Shown here one piece after another: positions 41,386 to 50,001 of a stretch of 64,000 nucleotides of DNA (positions are counted from its first letter, which is position 1; each line of letters starts with the position of its first letter). The notes beneath the pieces are model-generated. The model had not been told where the DNA came from and did not search any database. It saw only the letters and a program-made list of their open reading frames with translations. Both the position numbers and the translations under genes were made by a program. Origin of the DNA: Bartonella harrusi (GTDB taxonomy: Bacteria > Pseudomonadota > Alphaproteobacteria > Rhizobiales > Rhizobiaceae); contig NZ_CP101114.1 of NCBI RefSeq assembly GCF_024297065.1, positions 992,001-1,056,000 of the forward strand, in the 5' to 3' direction.

Positions 41386-41393
41386 GATATACC
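41365..41393 (+). promoter_or_regulatory. Candidate promoter of the phage switch (rightward)
   Basis: TTGACT (41365-41370) and TATACC (41388-41393) are separated by 17 bases, a good sigma-70-type fit, and the -35 element lies inside the inverted repeat. It would transcribe the Ner-like gene and probably the following genes, and repressor binding would block it. Confidence 0.55.
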
Positions 41394-41488
41394 TCATATT
41401 ACTGTCTGTTAAAAAAGACAGTTATTACACAAAGAACCCGACAAAAGACGGATGGTTGCGGCATCCGTTTCAAGCAGGAGCGAAAGTT

Positions 41489-41782
41489 ATGACTATCACA
41501 CAAACATGGGATCGCCATAGTATTTTAGCTGAGCTACGCCGCCGTAACATGACCTTGGCGGAACTCACGAAAGTTTATCAAATCCCGTCATCCAGTGTCA
41601 AAAACATTTGGACACGGCCCAATGAAAAAGCCGAACGTGCCATTGCCGATTTTATCGGCTTGCCCGTCGAGCAGGTTTTTAGCGACCGCTACCCTAAAAC
41701 GAACCGTCGCATTTTTAAAGCAGCAAAACATGCCAATACGGATTTGAGTGCACATTCCACATTGCGCGGTAATGCCGCTTGA
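41489..41782 (+). CDS. Ner/Nlp-family phage DNA-binding protein
   Basis: 97 residues from ATG 41489, chosen because CAGGAG lies just upstream. The core WDRHSILAELRRRNMTLAEL followed by SSSVKNIWTRPNEKAERAIADFIG with VEQVFSDRYPKTNRR matches the Ner protein of phage Mu and its relatives (Nlp/SfsB). Ner-type proteins repress early transcription. Together with the divergent XRE repressor it forms the switch of the island. Confidence 0.85.
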   Translation: MTITQTWDRHSILAELRRRNMTLAELTKVYQIPSSSVKNIWTRPNEKAERAIADFIGLPVEQVFSDRYPKTNRRIFKAAKHANTDLSAHSTLRGNAA

Positions 41783-41857
41783 ACTTTGTTGCAAGGTTGT
41801 GCGTGTGTTTACGCATTTCCCATGAATTTAAATATCATAAGATAAAAAGAGTTATCA

Positions 41858-41998
41858 ATGTCTAAACATCAATACGAAATAGGCAAGATAAATTGCAGAG
41901 AGTTGCATGGTCAAACGGCCGTTTGGATGGGTTTGTTTTGGCGCTTAGATGGTAAGCAGGTTCTCTTTAGAGGGGGGTGTTATGGTTGCAGCTTGTAA
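41858..41998 (+). CDS. Small hypothetical protein, 46 residues
   Basis: From ATG 41858: MSKHQYEIGKINCRELHGQT, AVWMGLFWRLDGKQVLFRGG, CYGCSL. I do not recognise it. The frame overlaps the start of the next gene by 17 bases, and no strong ribosome site precedes it, although its position within the early phage genes is reasonable. Two Cys and several Trp are notable. Could be chance. Confidence 0.4.
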   Translation: MSKHQYEIGKINCRELHGQTAVWMGLFWRLDGKQVLFRGGCYGCSL

Positions 41999-42380
41999 TT
42001 TATGGACCCCAGAGGCAAAGAGGGAAATCGTCAATCCTTATTCAGAAGTTGAACGGATAGAAGCAATGCTTGCTTGTTGTTTTAAAGCGGTAAATGGAGG
42101 CTTTAGGCATCTTCCAATCCGGTATATTATTGATCCGCCGCATGGTTTGTTTGATGCGGCATTAGCACGGCAGATTGTGATTCATATTTTGCATTATCAG
42201 TTTGAGATACCGCGGCGGCGTCTTGTTGCTATGCAAGAGCGTGAACGCACTGCTGTTGCTCGCTCTTTGCGTACGATTAATCGTCGTTTGGACGAGCCTG
42301 TTTTTGCTAGAGCTTATCGAAGATGGGTGTGTCGTGCGATGGATTTGTTTTTTAAAGAAATGAGAAAGGCGGCGGGGTGA
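41982..42380 (+). CDS. Phage protein with a DnaA C-terminal-like helix-turn-helix
   Basis: 132 residues from ATG 41982, preceded by GAGGGGGG; the longer frame from 41949 is not needed. The central part LFDAALARQIVIHILHYQFE, then IPRRRLVAMQERERTAVARS with LRTINRRLDEP resembles the DnaA C-terminal DNA-binding fold (ARQ-A...R.HTTV..A...I...). It is probably a DNA-binding phage protein. The TGA stop overlaps the ParB-like start (TGATG), so the two are translationally coupled. The DnaA-like assignment is by pattern and only moderately sure. Confidence 0.55.
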   Translation: MVAACNLWTPEAKREIVNPYSEVERIEAMLACCFKAVNGGFRHLPIRYIIDPPHGLFDAALARQIVIHILHYQFEIPRRRLVAMQERERTAVARSLRTINRRLDEPVFARAYRRWVCRAMDLFFKEMRKAAG

Positions 42381-43405
42381 TGGCACAGTTTCAAAGACTT
42401 TCTCTTGATGTGATTGTTGTGCCGGAGCGTATTCGCCCTGTGGATGATGAGCATGCTAAGGCTCTTGCGCAATCGATAGCGCGAGAAGGATTGATGAACC
42501 CGATTACCGTGCGCCATACGCCCAATGCCAAGGAGGGCAATTATACGCTTATTGCTGGTGCGCACCGATTACGGGCAGCTGCGCTTTTGGGCTTTCGCGA
42601 AATTGATGCGGTTGTGGTGCAAGCGGATAAGGAGAATGCTGCGTTATTAGAGGTTGCGGAAAATCTGTTTCGCAATGAATTGTCTGTTATTGACCGTGCT
42701 TTGTTTGTCCAGACTTACCGCGAATTATGGGAGAAGAAGTATGGGGAGATTCAACGTGGTGGGGAGGGTAGTAACCACTATAAAAGAAAAAAAGAGCAAT
42801 TGGATCAACTTGATCCAATTGCTCAAATCAGTGACAATGCCTCTTCAAATGACAGTAAAATCGCGTGTGAAGGGGAGAAAGTGGCAAAGGGTCAAGTTGA
42901 CCCTTTGCCAAAAGATGGGTCTTCAGAACATAATGAAACTGGGTGTGAAGGGGACAGAAAATCAAAGGGTAAAGTTTATCCTTTGATCGGAGATGATGGG
43001 TGTTTGGAGCAATTGGGTAAAGTTTACCCTTTTTCTAAACATGTGGCGGACCGCATTGGTTTTTCTCAAGATGTTGTAAAACGTCTTAACTGTATTGCCC
43101 AGCATCTACAACCGGAGTTGCGTTCGGTTTTGCGTGGAACGGCCTTGGCGGATAATCAGGCACAATTGTTAAAATTGGCGAAGATGGAGTCGCTGGCACA
43201 ACGGAAAGTGGCGGTTGCGTTTCAACAGGTTGAAGGGGATTTGCGACGGGCTTTTGATTTGGTCAATGGGATTAATACGCCCCCGCAAATTAATGAACAG
43301 GAACGAATTTTTGCCCAATTATTGGGGGTGTGGCAAAGGGCGGATGGGCAAACGCGGGCGCGGTTTTGTGCGTATTTGGAAAAGCAAGCGGTGGAGGTGC
43401 AATGA
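42380..43405 (+). CDS. ParB/RepB/Spo0J-like protein with an internal repeat insert
   Basis: 341 residues from ATG 42380. The N-terminal ParB domain (about 1-110) contains IRPVDDEHAKALAQSIAREG with the AGAHRLRAAALLGF nucleotide-binding motif (GxHR-like) and ENLFRNELSVIDRAL. A KorB-like HTH follows at about 215-275 (VADRIGFSQDVVKRLNCIAQ then LAD NQAQLLKLAKM). Between them, about residues 125-215, lies an insert with repeated KGQVDPL / KGKVYPL / LGKVYPF units, whose DNA is a set of palindromes (42794-43029). ParB proteins bind palindromic centromere-like sites. It is translationally coupled to the upstream gene and overlaps the next frame at its stop. Confidence 0.75.
   Translation: MAQFQRLSLDVIVVPERIRPVDDEHAKALAQSIAREGLMNPITVRHTPNAKEGNYTLIAGAHRLRAAALLGFREIDAVVVQADKENAALLEVAENLFRNELSVIDRALFVQTYRELWEKKYGEIQRGGEGSNHYKRKKEQLDQLDPIAQISDNASSNDSKIACEGEKVAKGQVDPLPKDGSSEHNETGCEGDRKSKGKVYPLIGDDGCLEQLGKVYPFSKHVADRIGFSQDVVKRLNCIAQHLQPELRSVLRGTALADNQAQLLKLAKMESLAQRKVAVAFQQVEGDLRRAFDLVNGINTPPQINEQERIFAQLLGVWQRADGQTRARFCAYLEKQAVEVQ
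42794..43029. repeat. Four palindromes inside the parB-like gene
   Basis: Each has a single central base. (1) 42794-42824: arm GAGCAATTGGATCAA, perfect over 15 bases. (2) 42882-42910: arm TGGCAAAGGGTCAA, perfect over 14 bases. (3) 42961-42987: arm ATCAAAGGGTAAA, one mismatch in 13. (4) 43015-43029: arm GGGTAAA, perfect over 7. The common core is GGRTMAA-S-TTKAYCC. The frame stays open through all of them. The same family recurs at 56918-57307. Confidence 0.9.
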
Positions 43406-43485
43406 TGAAGATGCATAGTTGCGGGCAGCTTGATTTTTTTCAACAGCCGGTTTTTCCTTGCCGCGAACCGGTTGCACAGATTTAG
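43402..43485 (+). pseudogene. Probable detached N-terminus of gpJ
   Basis: A 27-codon frame (MMKMHSCGQLDFFQQPVFPC, REPVAQI) begins at the parB stop and ends at a TAG. Its last residues run naturally into the gpJ frame if one T is added to the ATTTAG at the junction, giving ...VAQI-LEQKIIRL. The P/Q-rich start followed by a helix resembles the N-terminus of baseplate J proteins. So gpJ may have suffered a one-base loss, or uses a -1 shift. Confidence 0.45.
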
Positions 43486-44270
43486 AGCAAAAAATCATCC
43501 GTTTAACCAAGTTTTTTGCCGCACAGAATATCCCTTATAATGTGGAAAAGACGGCTTATGATCCCGTGGTTATTCAATTGCAAGCAGCAGCTTATGAAGA
43601 GTTGCTGTTGCGCCAGCGGGCAAATGAGGTTGCGCGGGATAATCTCCTTGCTTTTGCGCGTGGGACAAGTTTAGACCATTTGGGGGACTTTCATGGGGTT
43701 TCCCGCCTTTGGGATGAGGATGATGATCGTTTGCGTCGCCGTATTCGTTTGAATAGACAAGGGCATTCTACAGGTGGCACAGTCCCACGTTATCAATATT
43801 TTGCTCTCTCAAGCGATATCCGTGTCAAGGATGCTTTTGTTTATCGTGTGGGGAAAAGCCCGCTTATTCATGTCGCGCTTTTTAGCGATAGCCCTTCTGG
43901 TATTGCCGATGAGGCTTTGATTGCCAAGGTACAAGCAGCCCTTGATGAAAAACAGGTTAAAATGACCAATGATCATATCCTTGTGAAAAGTGCTGTACAG
44001 CGGATTATCGATGTGCATGCTGATCTCTGGTTGTTGCCAAATGAAGGTCCCCTTGTTTTGGAAAAGGCCGTGAACAATTTGCAAACGGAATGGGCACGCG
44101 CGCAAAGGCTTGGGCGTGATCTGTCTTTAAGTTGGATGATAAGCCGCTTGATGGTTGAAGGTGTCCACCATGTGATTTTAACACAGCCCTTAGCAGATAT
44201 TGTGGTCGCACCTGATGAGGCGGTGGCTTTAGGGGAGATTGTCTTGTCTAAACGGGGGGATGCTTATTGA
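43458..44270 (+). CDS. Baseplate assembly protein J (P2 gpJ-like)
   Basis: About 270 residues. The conserved gpJ core is visible: VVIQLQAAAYEELLLRQRAN followed by LLAFARGTSLDHLGDFHGV, and DDDRLRRRIRLN. GpJ forms the baseplate wedge of contractile tails. The available start is TTG 43458, without a good ribosome site; the natural start is probably in the 27-codon frame at 43402 (see that entry). The usual upstream partners gpV (spike) and gpW (gp25-like) are missing. The stop TGA overlaps the next start. Assignment good, start uncertain. Confidence 0.8.
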   Translation: MPRTGCTDLEQKIIRLTKFFAAQNIPYNVEKTAYDPVVIQLQAAAYEELLLRQRANEVARDNLLAFARGTSLDHLGDFHGVSRLWDEDDDRLRRRIRLNRQGHSTGGTVPRYQYFALSSDIRVKDAFVYRVGKSPLIHVALFSDSPSGIADEALIAKVQAALDEKQVKMTNDHILVKSAVQRIIDVHADLWLLPNEGPLVLEKAVNNLQTEWARAQRLGRDLSLSWMISRLMVEGVHHVILTQPLADIVVAPDEAVALGEIVLSKRGDAY

Positions 44271-45376
44271 TGATTTCCTCACTTTTACCGCAAAATTCAA
44301 GCTTGTTTGAACGCTGTTTAGCAGAAGCAATGGCATTTGATCCGCAGGTCAAAAATACTCTCGAAGAAATCCCCCGTATAAAATTTATCACGCGTCCTCC
44401 TTCATGGTTGCCTTACTTGATCGACGAATATGGCTTACAAGAATTAAGCCCATATTTTTCTAATCCTTATGATTTGATTGACCAAGGGCTCCAATGGCAA
44501 AATATTCGCGGTTCTTTAGCGGCTATTGAGAGAGGGCTTTCATGGCTTCAGATTACAGCATGCTTTACACCAGCATGGTCGGGGCGTGCGTGGTGGAATT
44601 CCTTCCAACTTTACTTTGATCAATTGCCTGAACAAAGTGCTCTTGAAGCCATTGAAGCCATCACAGAGCTTTCCAAAAGTTTGCGCTCTGATTTTCGCCG
44701 CGGTGTCAATGGTTATGACGTGCAAGCACTGGAAGGCAATATGTCACGCCTTGATGACAGTCTGCTGGATTATGAGAGCGGTGTGCGCTTAACCGCGGGG
44801 GATACGCTGTTTTCCTTTGGTCGCACAACAGAAATCAAGCACAGGCTTACCAAACAAGAAGGCACACTGATTGGCAATTGGATGGATGACGGGGATGGGG
44901 AATTAAGCTTCGACCAAATTGATTATCCATGGGATATGGCAAATTTTCCCTGGTGTTCTGTTAAAAAACATCAACGCGATATACTGATGGCAGAGTGGTT
45001 TTATAACCGCACCCTTTATCTCGTGTTAAGAGACTGTGAGGATGATGTCATTGGCACTCGCAGATGCAACATTGTCCAACCAGTAGAACAGAATTTGGCG
45101 GGTGTTTATCACCATTTGGGCGATCGTTATCAACCCTCCTCGATGGGCACAGCCCTTCTTATTGCAGCACGCACGGATTTTCAAAATGTTGACGGCAGAA
45201 AAGCCGCCTCTATTGCTGTTCTCGTGCATGCGACCCCTAAACAACATATCCCTTTGGGTAAACTTTGGTGTGCGTGCAATGAACTGATTGGCGGGGTGGA
45301 GATCATCAAAACGCCCATCAATATTCCTTTGCGTGGTGATGTTCGCGAGCAATTCAAGATTTTATTGAGGTTTTAA
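44270..45376 (+). CDS. Tail protein I (P2 gpI-like), extended
   Basis: 368 residues from ATG 44270, overlapping the gpJ stop. The N-terminal part SLLPQNSSLFERCLAEAMAF, DPQVKNTLEEIPRIKFITRP and WLPYLIDEYGLQEL matches gpI, the baseplate protein that follows gpJ in P2-like phages. It is about twice the length of P2 gpI. The C-terminal half, with FPWCSVKKHQRDILMAEWFY and VDGRKAASIAVLVHA, is not recognised; it may attach fibres. Position in the order J-I-fibre supports the call. Confidence 0.75.
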   Translation: MISSLLPQNSSLFERCLAEAMAFDPQVKNTLEEIPRIKFITRPPSWLPYLIDEYGLQELSPYFSNPYDLIDQGLQWQNIRGSLAAIERGLSWLQITACFTPAWSGRAWWNSFQLYFDQLPEQSALEAIEAITELSKSLRSDFRRGVNGYDVQALEGNMSRLDDSLLDYESGVRLTAGDTLFSFGRTTEIKHRLTKQEGTLIGNWMDDGDGELSFDQIDYPWDMANFPWCSVKKHQRDILMAEWFYNRTLYLVLRDCEDDVIGTRRCNIVQPVEQNLAGVYHHLGDRYQPSSMGTALLIAARTDFQNVDGRKAASIAVLVHATPKQHIPLGKLWCACNELIGGVEIIKTPINIPLRGDVREQFKILLRF

Positions 45377-45377
45377 C

Positions 45378-48300
45378 ATGAAGCATGAAAGCGGTTTACC
45401 CTTTGCAATTGACAGATCTTGCGGCAAAGACGACCAACAAAGCGTTGTTTTCTACGGGCAACGTCCCTTTATCCAAAGTGGTGAACTCAATGAGATGCAA
45501 ACCATCATCAGGGGGCGCCATGACCGTTTGGGGCGCTTGGTCGCCAAAGAGGGAGACCGTGTTGAACGAGCCGATGCCTTTGTCAATAAAAACGCAAAGA
45601 CCGTTACTTTAACAGAAGGCAAAATCTATATCGCAGGGGATATCTTTCCGGTCTCACAAGCGGTTCTGAATGCTGTTTCGATGGTTGGGCGTCTTGAAAT
45701 CGGTGTGAAGTTGCAAAAAACATGGATTACCCATGAGGATGATCCAGAACTGTTGGGGCAGGTTCCCGGCACCTTGGCACAAGGAGAGCCCGGTGCGGCG
45801 CGCGAAACAGCAAAGCTTGTTTGGGCCTTAAAAGAGGATGGGCAGCAAGGCACGTTCTTTCCTGTTTATATCTTACAAGACGGCATTTTGATTGACCAAA
45901 AGTCCCCCTCACTGCTTGAACCCGCCATGCAAGCCATTGCGACTTATGACCGTGCCCATGGTCATTATATCGTCAATGGATGCCGGGTGACGGCTCTGGG
46001 ACGAAAGAATGGATGCCAAGTGTTTAGCATTCAAGAAGGAGAAGCCAATATCAATGGCTTTAAGCGCAAACGCCTTGCTGCTTTGCGCCATGAAGAGAGG
46101 GAAGAGTTTTCGCAAGGGCTTGTGCCTAGTGAAACGCATATTTTTGCCCCGCAAAAAGGCAAAACAAGCTTTACCTTTAAAAGCTATTATGCTTCCATTG
46201 CCGATATCCACTCTCTTTTGTTGACAAAAGAAAAAACCGTTACCCTCACCCGCGGTGCGGTCGTTGCTGGGCGAGATGGTGTTCCCGATAAAAGCATCAC
46301 CTCTTTTCTCAAAGTCATGCAAGGCAACAAGGAATTTAAAGAAGGAACAGATTTTAAGAAGACCGGTGATACCATTGACTGGGCACCGATGGGGGATGAA
46401 CCGCGTCCTGGCAGCAGTTACACGGTAACCTATCGCTATCGTGCACAAGTAACCGCCGATAAGGTCACGGCACAGGAAATCACGCTCTCAGGGGGGGCAC
46501 AAGGGGGGGATATCATTGTTCGTTACACTTACAAATTGCCCCGTATTGACCGGATAGGTCTCAATACAGAGGGCAGTGTGGTTTATATCAAGGGGATTTC
46601 GGCAGATCAACCGATGGCGCCCAGCGTTCCTGAAGATGTCCTCTCCCTTGCCACCATCACCAAGAGTTGGTTAGATCTTCCGCTTGTGGTCAATGATGGC
46701 ACGCGTGTTGCCCCCTATGATGAGATGTGGCGTTATTTTCAAAGGGTGCTGTCCCTTGATCGCTTGATGCAATTAGAGCGCATTAAAAGCAATGTTGACT
46801 CTAAAGAGCCCGTTGCCAAAAAAGGCATGTTTGCTGACCCGTTTCTTGATGACAGTTATCGCGATGAAGGGTTCACGCAAACAGGAGCTGTTGGCAATGG
46901 CATTTTACAGCTGGCTATTGATCCAACCTTTTATACCGCCCCCTTAAAGGCTCCTGTCACCCTTGACTGGACCAATGAAGTGATCATTGCCCAAGAATTG
47001 ACAACCGCTTGCGAAAAAATCAACCCCTATCAAAATTTTGCCCCTCTGCCTGGTACGATCACACTCAATCCCGCAACAGACTTTTGGCATGTCCAGCGCA
47101 CCGATTGGCTCTCAAGCGTGACCAATCAACTGAACATGGGATGGAACCGTGGGAGAACTATCCGTAACACAGAAGTGCATGATGATCTCATCAATACGCA
47201 TCAAGAACAAATCGATTTCTTAAGACAAATTACCCTTGGCTTTAAAATTGAAGGTTTTGGCAAGGGGGAAATTTTAGACAGTCTCACCTTTGATGGTGTG
47301 AATGTCTTGCCAAAAAGCCGCCTTGTTGCCAATGACAATGGCATTTTGGAAAGCATTTTCAAAATCCCTGAAAATATTCCTGCCGGCACCAAGAATGTTG
47401 TAGCACGAGGCAAAGGGGGAACCCTTGCGACGGGTCTCTTTACCGGGCAAGGTGTTATTGATGTGAAAGTGATTCGGCACACCACAACAGTCAAGATCTG
47501 GACGCAAGTGGACCCGCAAGCGCAAGTCTTTACACCAGAAGAAACACGGCAAATCACCGGTCTTGACTTTCATCTTTGCAAAATCGGCAATCCCAATCAT
47601 GATCTGGTGATTGATTTGGTCACAACCGAAAACGGTTATCCCACCGCCAATATCCAAGCCCAAAGCTTTTATTCCATGAAGGGGGCAAAAACCGGATGGG
47701 CACAGGCACGCTATGATGTCCCACTCCTCGTCCCCAATGATCGGTTAACGGCTTTTGTCATTAAGACCGATGATAGTGATCATTCCCTCTCACTCGCAAA
47801 GCTTGGAGGGTTTGATGAAGAACAGCAAAGATTTGTCTCAAGCCACCCCTATGTGACCGGTCCTCGTTTTTCCTCTGTCAATGCGCAAAGTTGGAGTGCC
47901 CATCAAGATGAGGCTTTGGCTTTTCGTGTCTTGGCAGCACGCTACAGACAAACAACAAAGACCATTGATCTTGGTACCTTTAATCTTGTTAACTGTTCTG
48001 ATTTGCAAATCCGTGCCGCGGTTGAATTGCCTTCTAGTGATTGTTCGGTGATCTTTGAAATTGAAAGAAACAACGGCACGATTTATCAACTCTTACCCTT
48101 TCAATTGTTAAGCCTCACCGAATATATCAGTGAAAAGGTTCGATTACGTGCCATTCTCAAAGGCACGGAGAAACTCTCCCCCATTCTGTTTGCTCCTGTT
48201 CAGTTGATTGCCGGCAAGATCCATAACACAGCAACCTATGTTACCCGTGCTTTTGCCTTTGGTGAGAAAGCAAGATTGACCAGCTATATCAAGACCTTTT

Positions 48301-48521
48301 TACCAGGCGGCTCCACATTCACCCTCGAGATGCAACGGGATGATGGTGCTTTTACCCCTCTCACCTTAGAGGAAACAGAACAGCTTACTGAACCCCTTTG
48401 GGTGGAGCGAAAATTTGTCAGTCACGACCAAACAGCAAAGCACGCGCGCTTGAAACTGACACTGACCGGTGGACCTTGCGCACGGTCAATGCTGCGTGAT
48501 TTTGGTGCGGGTATTTTGTGA
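45378..48521 (+). CDS. Large phage tail/fibre protein, DUF4815-like
   Basis: 1047 residues. The N-terminus (QSVVFYGQRPFIQSGELNEM and RADAFVNKNAKTVTLTEGKI) matches the DUF4815 type of baseplate-attached fibre proteins found after gpI. The rest is beta-rich with repeated Gly, Asn and Thr, as in fibres; no membrane segment. It is probably the connector or fibre of the tail. It lies 1 base after gpI. Base composition is clearly less AT-rich than the core genes. Not a pseudogene; the frame is open throughout. Confidence 0.7.
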   Translation: MKHESGLPFAIDRSCGKDDQQSVVFYGQRPFIQSGELNEMQTIIRGRHDRLGRLVAKEGDRVERADAFVNKNAKTVTLTEGKIYIAGDIFPVSQAVLNAVSMVGRLEIGVKLQKTWITHEDDPELLGQVPGTLAQGEPGAARETAKLVWALKEDGQQGTFFPVYILQDGILIDQKSPSLLEPAMQAIATYDRAHGHYIVNGCRVTALGRKNGCQVFSIQEGEANINGFKRKRLAALRHEEREEFSQGLVPSETHIFAPQKGKTSFTFKSYYASIADIHSLLLTKEKTVTLTRGAVVAGRDGVPDKSITSFLKVMQGNKEFKEGTDFKKTGDTIDWAPMGDEPRPGSSYTVTYRYRAQVTADKVTAQEITLSGGAQGGDIIVRYTYKLPRIDRIGLNTEGSVVYIKGISADQPMAPSVPEDVLSLATITKSWLDLPLVVNDGTRVAPYDEMWRYFQRVLSLDRLMQLERIKSNVDSKEPVAKKGMFADPFLDDSYRDEGFTQTGAVGNGILQLAIDPTFYTAPLKAPVTLDWTNEVIIAQELTTACEKINPYQNFAPLPGTITLNPATDFWHVQRTDWLSSVTNQLNMGWNRGRTIRNTEVHDDLINTHQEQIDFLRQITLGFKIEGFGKGEILDSLTFDGVNVLPKSRLVANDNGILESIFKIPENIPAGTKNVVARGKGGTLATGLFTGQGVIDVKVIRHTTTVKIWTQVDPQAQVFTPEETRQITGLDFHLCKIGNPNHDLVIDLVTTENGYPTANIQAQSFYSMKGAKTGWAQARYDVPLLVPNDRLTAFVIKTDDSDHSLSLAKLGGFDEEQQRFVSSHPYVTGPRFSSVNAQSWSAHQDEALAFRVLAARYRQTTKTIDLGTFNLVNCSDLQIRAAVELPSSDCSVIFEIERNNGTIYQLLPFQLLSLTEYISEKVRLRAILKGTEKLSPILFAPVQLIAGKIHNTATYVTRAFAFGEKARLTSYIKTFLPGGSTFTLEMQRDDGAFTPLTLEETEQLTEPLWVERKFVSHDQTAKHARLKLTLTGGPCARSMLRDFGAGIL

Positions 48522-48539
48522 CATCCCCTCGCTTTGAGA

Positions 48540-48586
48540 GATGGAATTTGGGGGAAAGATGGAATTTGGGGGAAAGATGGGATTTT
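48540..48586 (+). repeat. Tandem 18-bp repeat between fibre genes
   Basis: The unit GATGGAATTTGGGGGAAA is present at 48540-48557 and 48558-48575, followed by a partial copy GATGGGATTTT at 48576. TTGAGAG flanks both sides (48534-48540 and 48594-48600). It separates the two fibre genes. Confidence 0.85.
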
Positions 48587-48616
48587 AGACTGCTTGAGAG
48601 ACTTGGAGAATAAGAA

Positions 48617-49993
48617 ATGACAAAAACCAAAAAGCTTGCAATGGAATTGCCTAAAGAAGGGCGTTTTATCAGTTCTGAATTTCCCATTTTGCGTGAGAAC
48701 TTGACAAAACTTGATCAAGCCATAATGGAAGTTGAGGAAAAGCTAGACGAAAAAGCCCCTGCAAAACACACGCATAGCATAGGGGATGTTGCAGATCTTG
48801 AGGCAGCCCTCAAAGGCAAAATGGCAGCGGATAAAACCTTCACTTTAACCGATTTGAGTGATATCGAGGGTGCACAAGATGCCGCTAACAATTATGTTCT
48901 CTACAAAGCAAGCAACAATCATTTTACCTTTGGCAGTGCTGTCTCACTTCTTGGAGCACACCAACATAAAATTGAAGATATTGTTGGTCTTGATAGATTT
49001 AGAGCCAAGATTAACGAAGATCTGACAAGCTATGGGCGCTTAGCGCAAGCCAATGAATGGCAGAATTATAACAAATTTACCCGCAAAGTGACCATTGCTG
49101 GTGGTTTGGAACTCATAGGTAATTCGTCATTGAATCTCATGCATAATGGGGAAATCGTCACAAGTCTCAGCATCACGGGCAGCAAGCTTAAAGGACCGCT
49201 CAAGGTTGATGGTGCGGAAGTTTTTAGCAAAGATGAAGCTGTTGTTGCTCTTCAAGAAATACGTGATGAAATCACAAAACTGAGGAAAGCGACCTCTCCC
49301 CTAGAAGTTCTTGTAACAGAAAGTGGTCCCATTCCATGGCCTGAAGGTGTTAGCGATAACACCGATATCGAAATATGGGCTTGGGGTGGAGGAGGTGGTG
49401 GTGGATATGGAGGCTGGTTCAAAAAACCACTTAATGGTGGTATTAGCTACTATGGTGGTGGTGGTGCTGGTGGAGGCCGAGCTGTGTATGTTAAAATCAA
49501 AGCTTCACAGCTAAGATCGGCAAAAGCTATTGAAATTGGTCGAGGAGGCCGCGGTGCATCTTCGGGAGGGGGTTCCTACGCTGGTGGTTATACACGCATT
49601 GCAGGAATTATTATAGCATATGGGGGTGCAGGAGGAGGTGATGGTGCCAGTGGCCGCGGCGGCGTACCAAATTTCAATGGTGGCCGTGGCGGCGATGCTA
49701 GTTTTAATGGTTATAGAGGGAGCTCTTTTATTTATGCCGGTGGGAATGGCGGCGATGGGGGGAGTGGGAATGGCGGAAACTCTTTTTTTGGTGGCGGTGG
49801 GGGTGCTGGTGCTCAGAATGGTAACGGTGGTTATGGCGGAGAGAGCCAGAAAGGTGGTCATGGTGGTAAAGGCTGCAATGGCAGTGGACAAGGAGGTGGC
49901 GGTGGAGGTGGTTATTTCCTAGGAGAAGATGGTAGTTCTGGTAAAGGTGGCAATGGTGGCAACGGAGCAGTGTTGTTGAGGTTTTTTATATAG
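48617..49993 (+). CDS. Tail fibre protein with glycine-rich C-terminal domain
   Basis: 458 residues. The first about 230 residues are helical with KHTHSIGDVADLEAALKGK and HQHKIEDIVGLDRFRAKINE, the short His-containing linkers common in phage fibres. From about 255 on the chain is a glycine-rich array (WGGGGGGGYGGWF, YGGGGAGGGRA, GGNGGDGGSGNGG, GGGGGAGAQNGNGG) ending AVLLRFFI. Such Gly-rich tips resemble the receptor-binding domains of T-even-type adhesins. Probably the host-recognition protein of the module. GGAG precedes ATG 48617. Confidence 0.75.
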   Translation: MTKTKKLAMELPKEGRFISSEFPILRENLTKLDQAIMEVEEKLDEKAPAKHTHSIGDVADLEAALKGKMAADKTFTLTDLSDIEGAQDAANNYVLYKASNNHFTFGSAVSLLGAHQHKIEDIVGLDRFRAKINEDLTSYGRLAQANEWQNYNKFTRKVTIAGGLELIGNSSLNLMHNGEIVTSLSITGSKLKGPLKVDGAEVFSKDEAVVALQEIRDEITKLRKATSPLEVLVTESGPIPWPEGVSDNTDIEIWAWGGGGGGGYGGWFKKPLNGGISYYGGGGAGGGRAVYVKIKASQLRSAKAIEIGRGGRGASSGGGSYAGGYTRIAGIIIAYGGAGGGDGASGRGGVPNFNGGRGGDASFNGYRGSSFIYAGGNGGDGGSGNGGNSFFGGGGGAGAQNGNGGYGGESQKGGHGGKGCNGSGQGGGGGGGYFLGEDGSSGKGGNGGNGAVLLRFFI

Positions 49994-50001
49994 GAGTTTT
50001 T

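Noticed and set aside
49511..49891. 126-codon antisense frame in the glycine-rich fibre gene
   Set aside because: A Thr/Ala/Ile-rich shadow produced by the GGN repeats of the sense strand.
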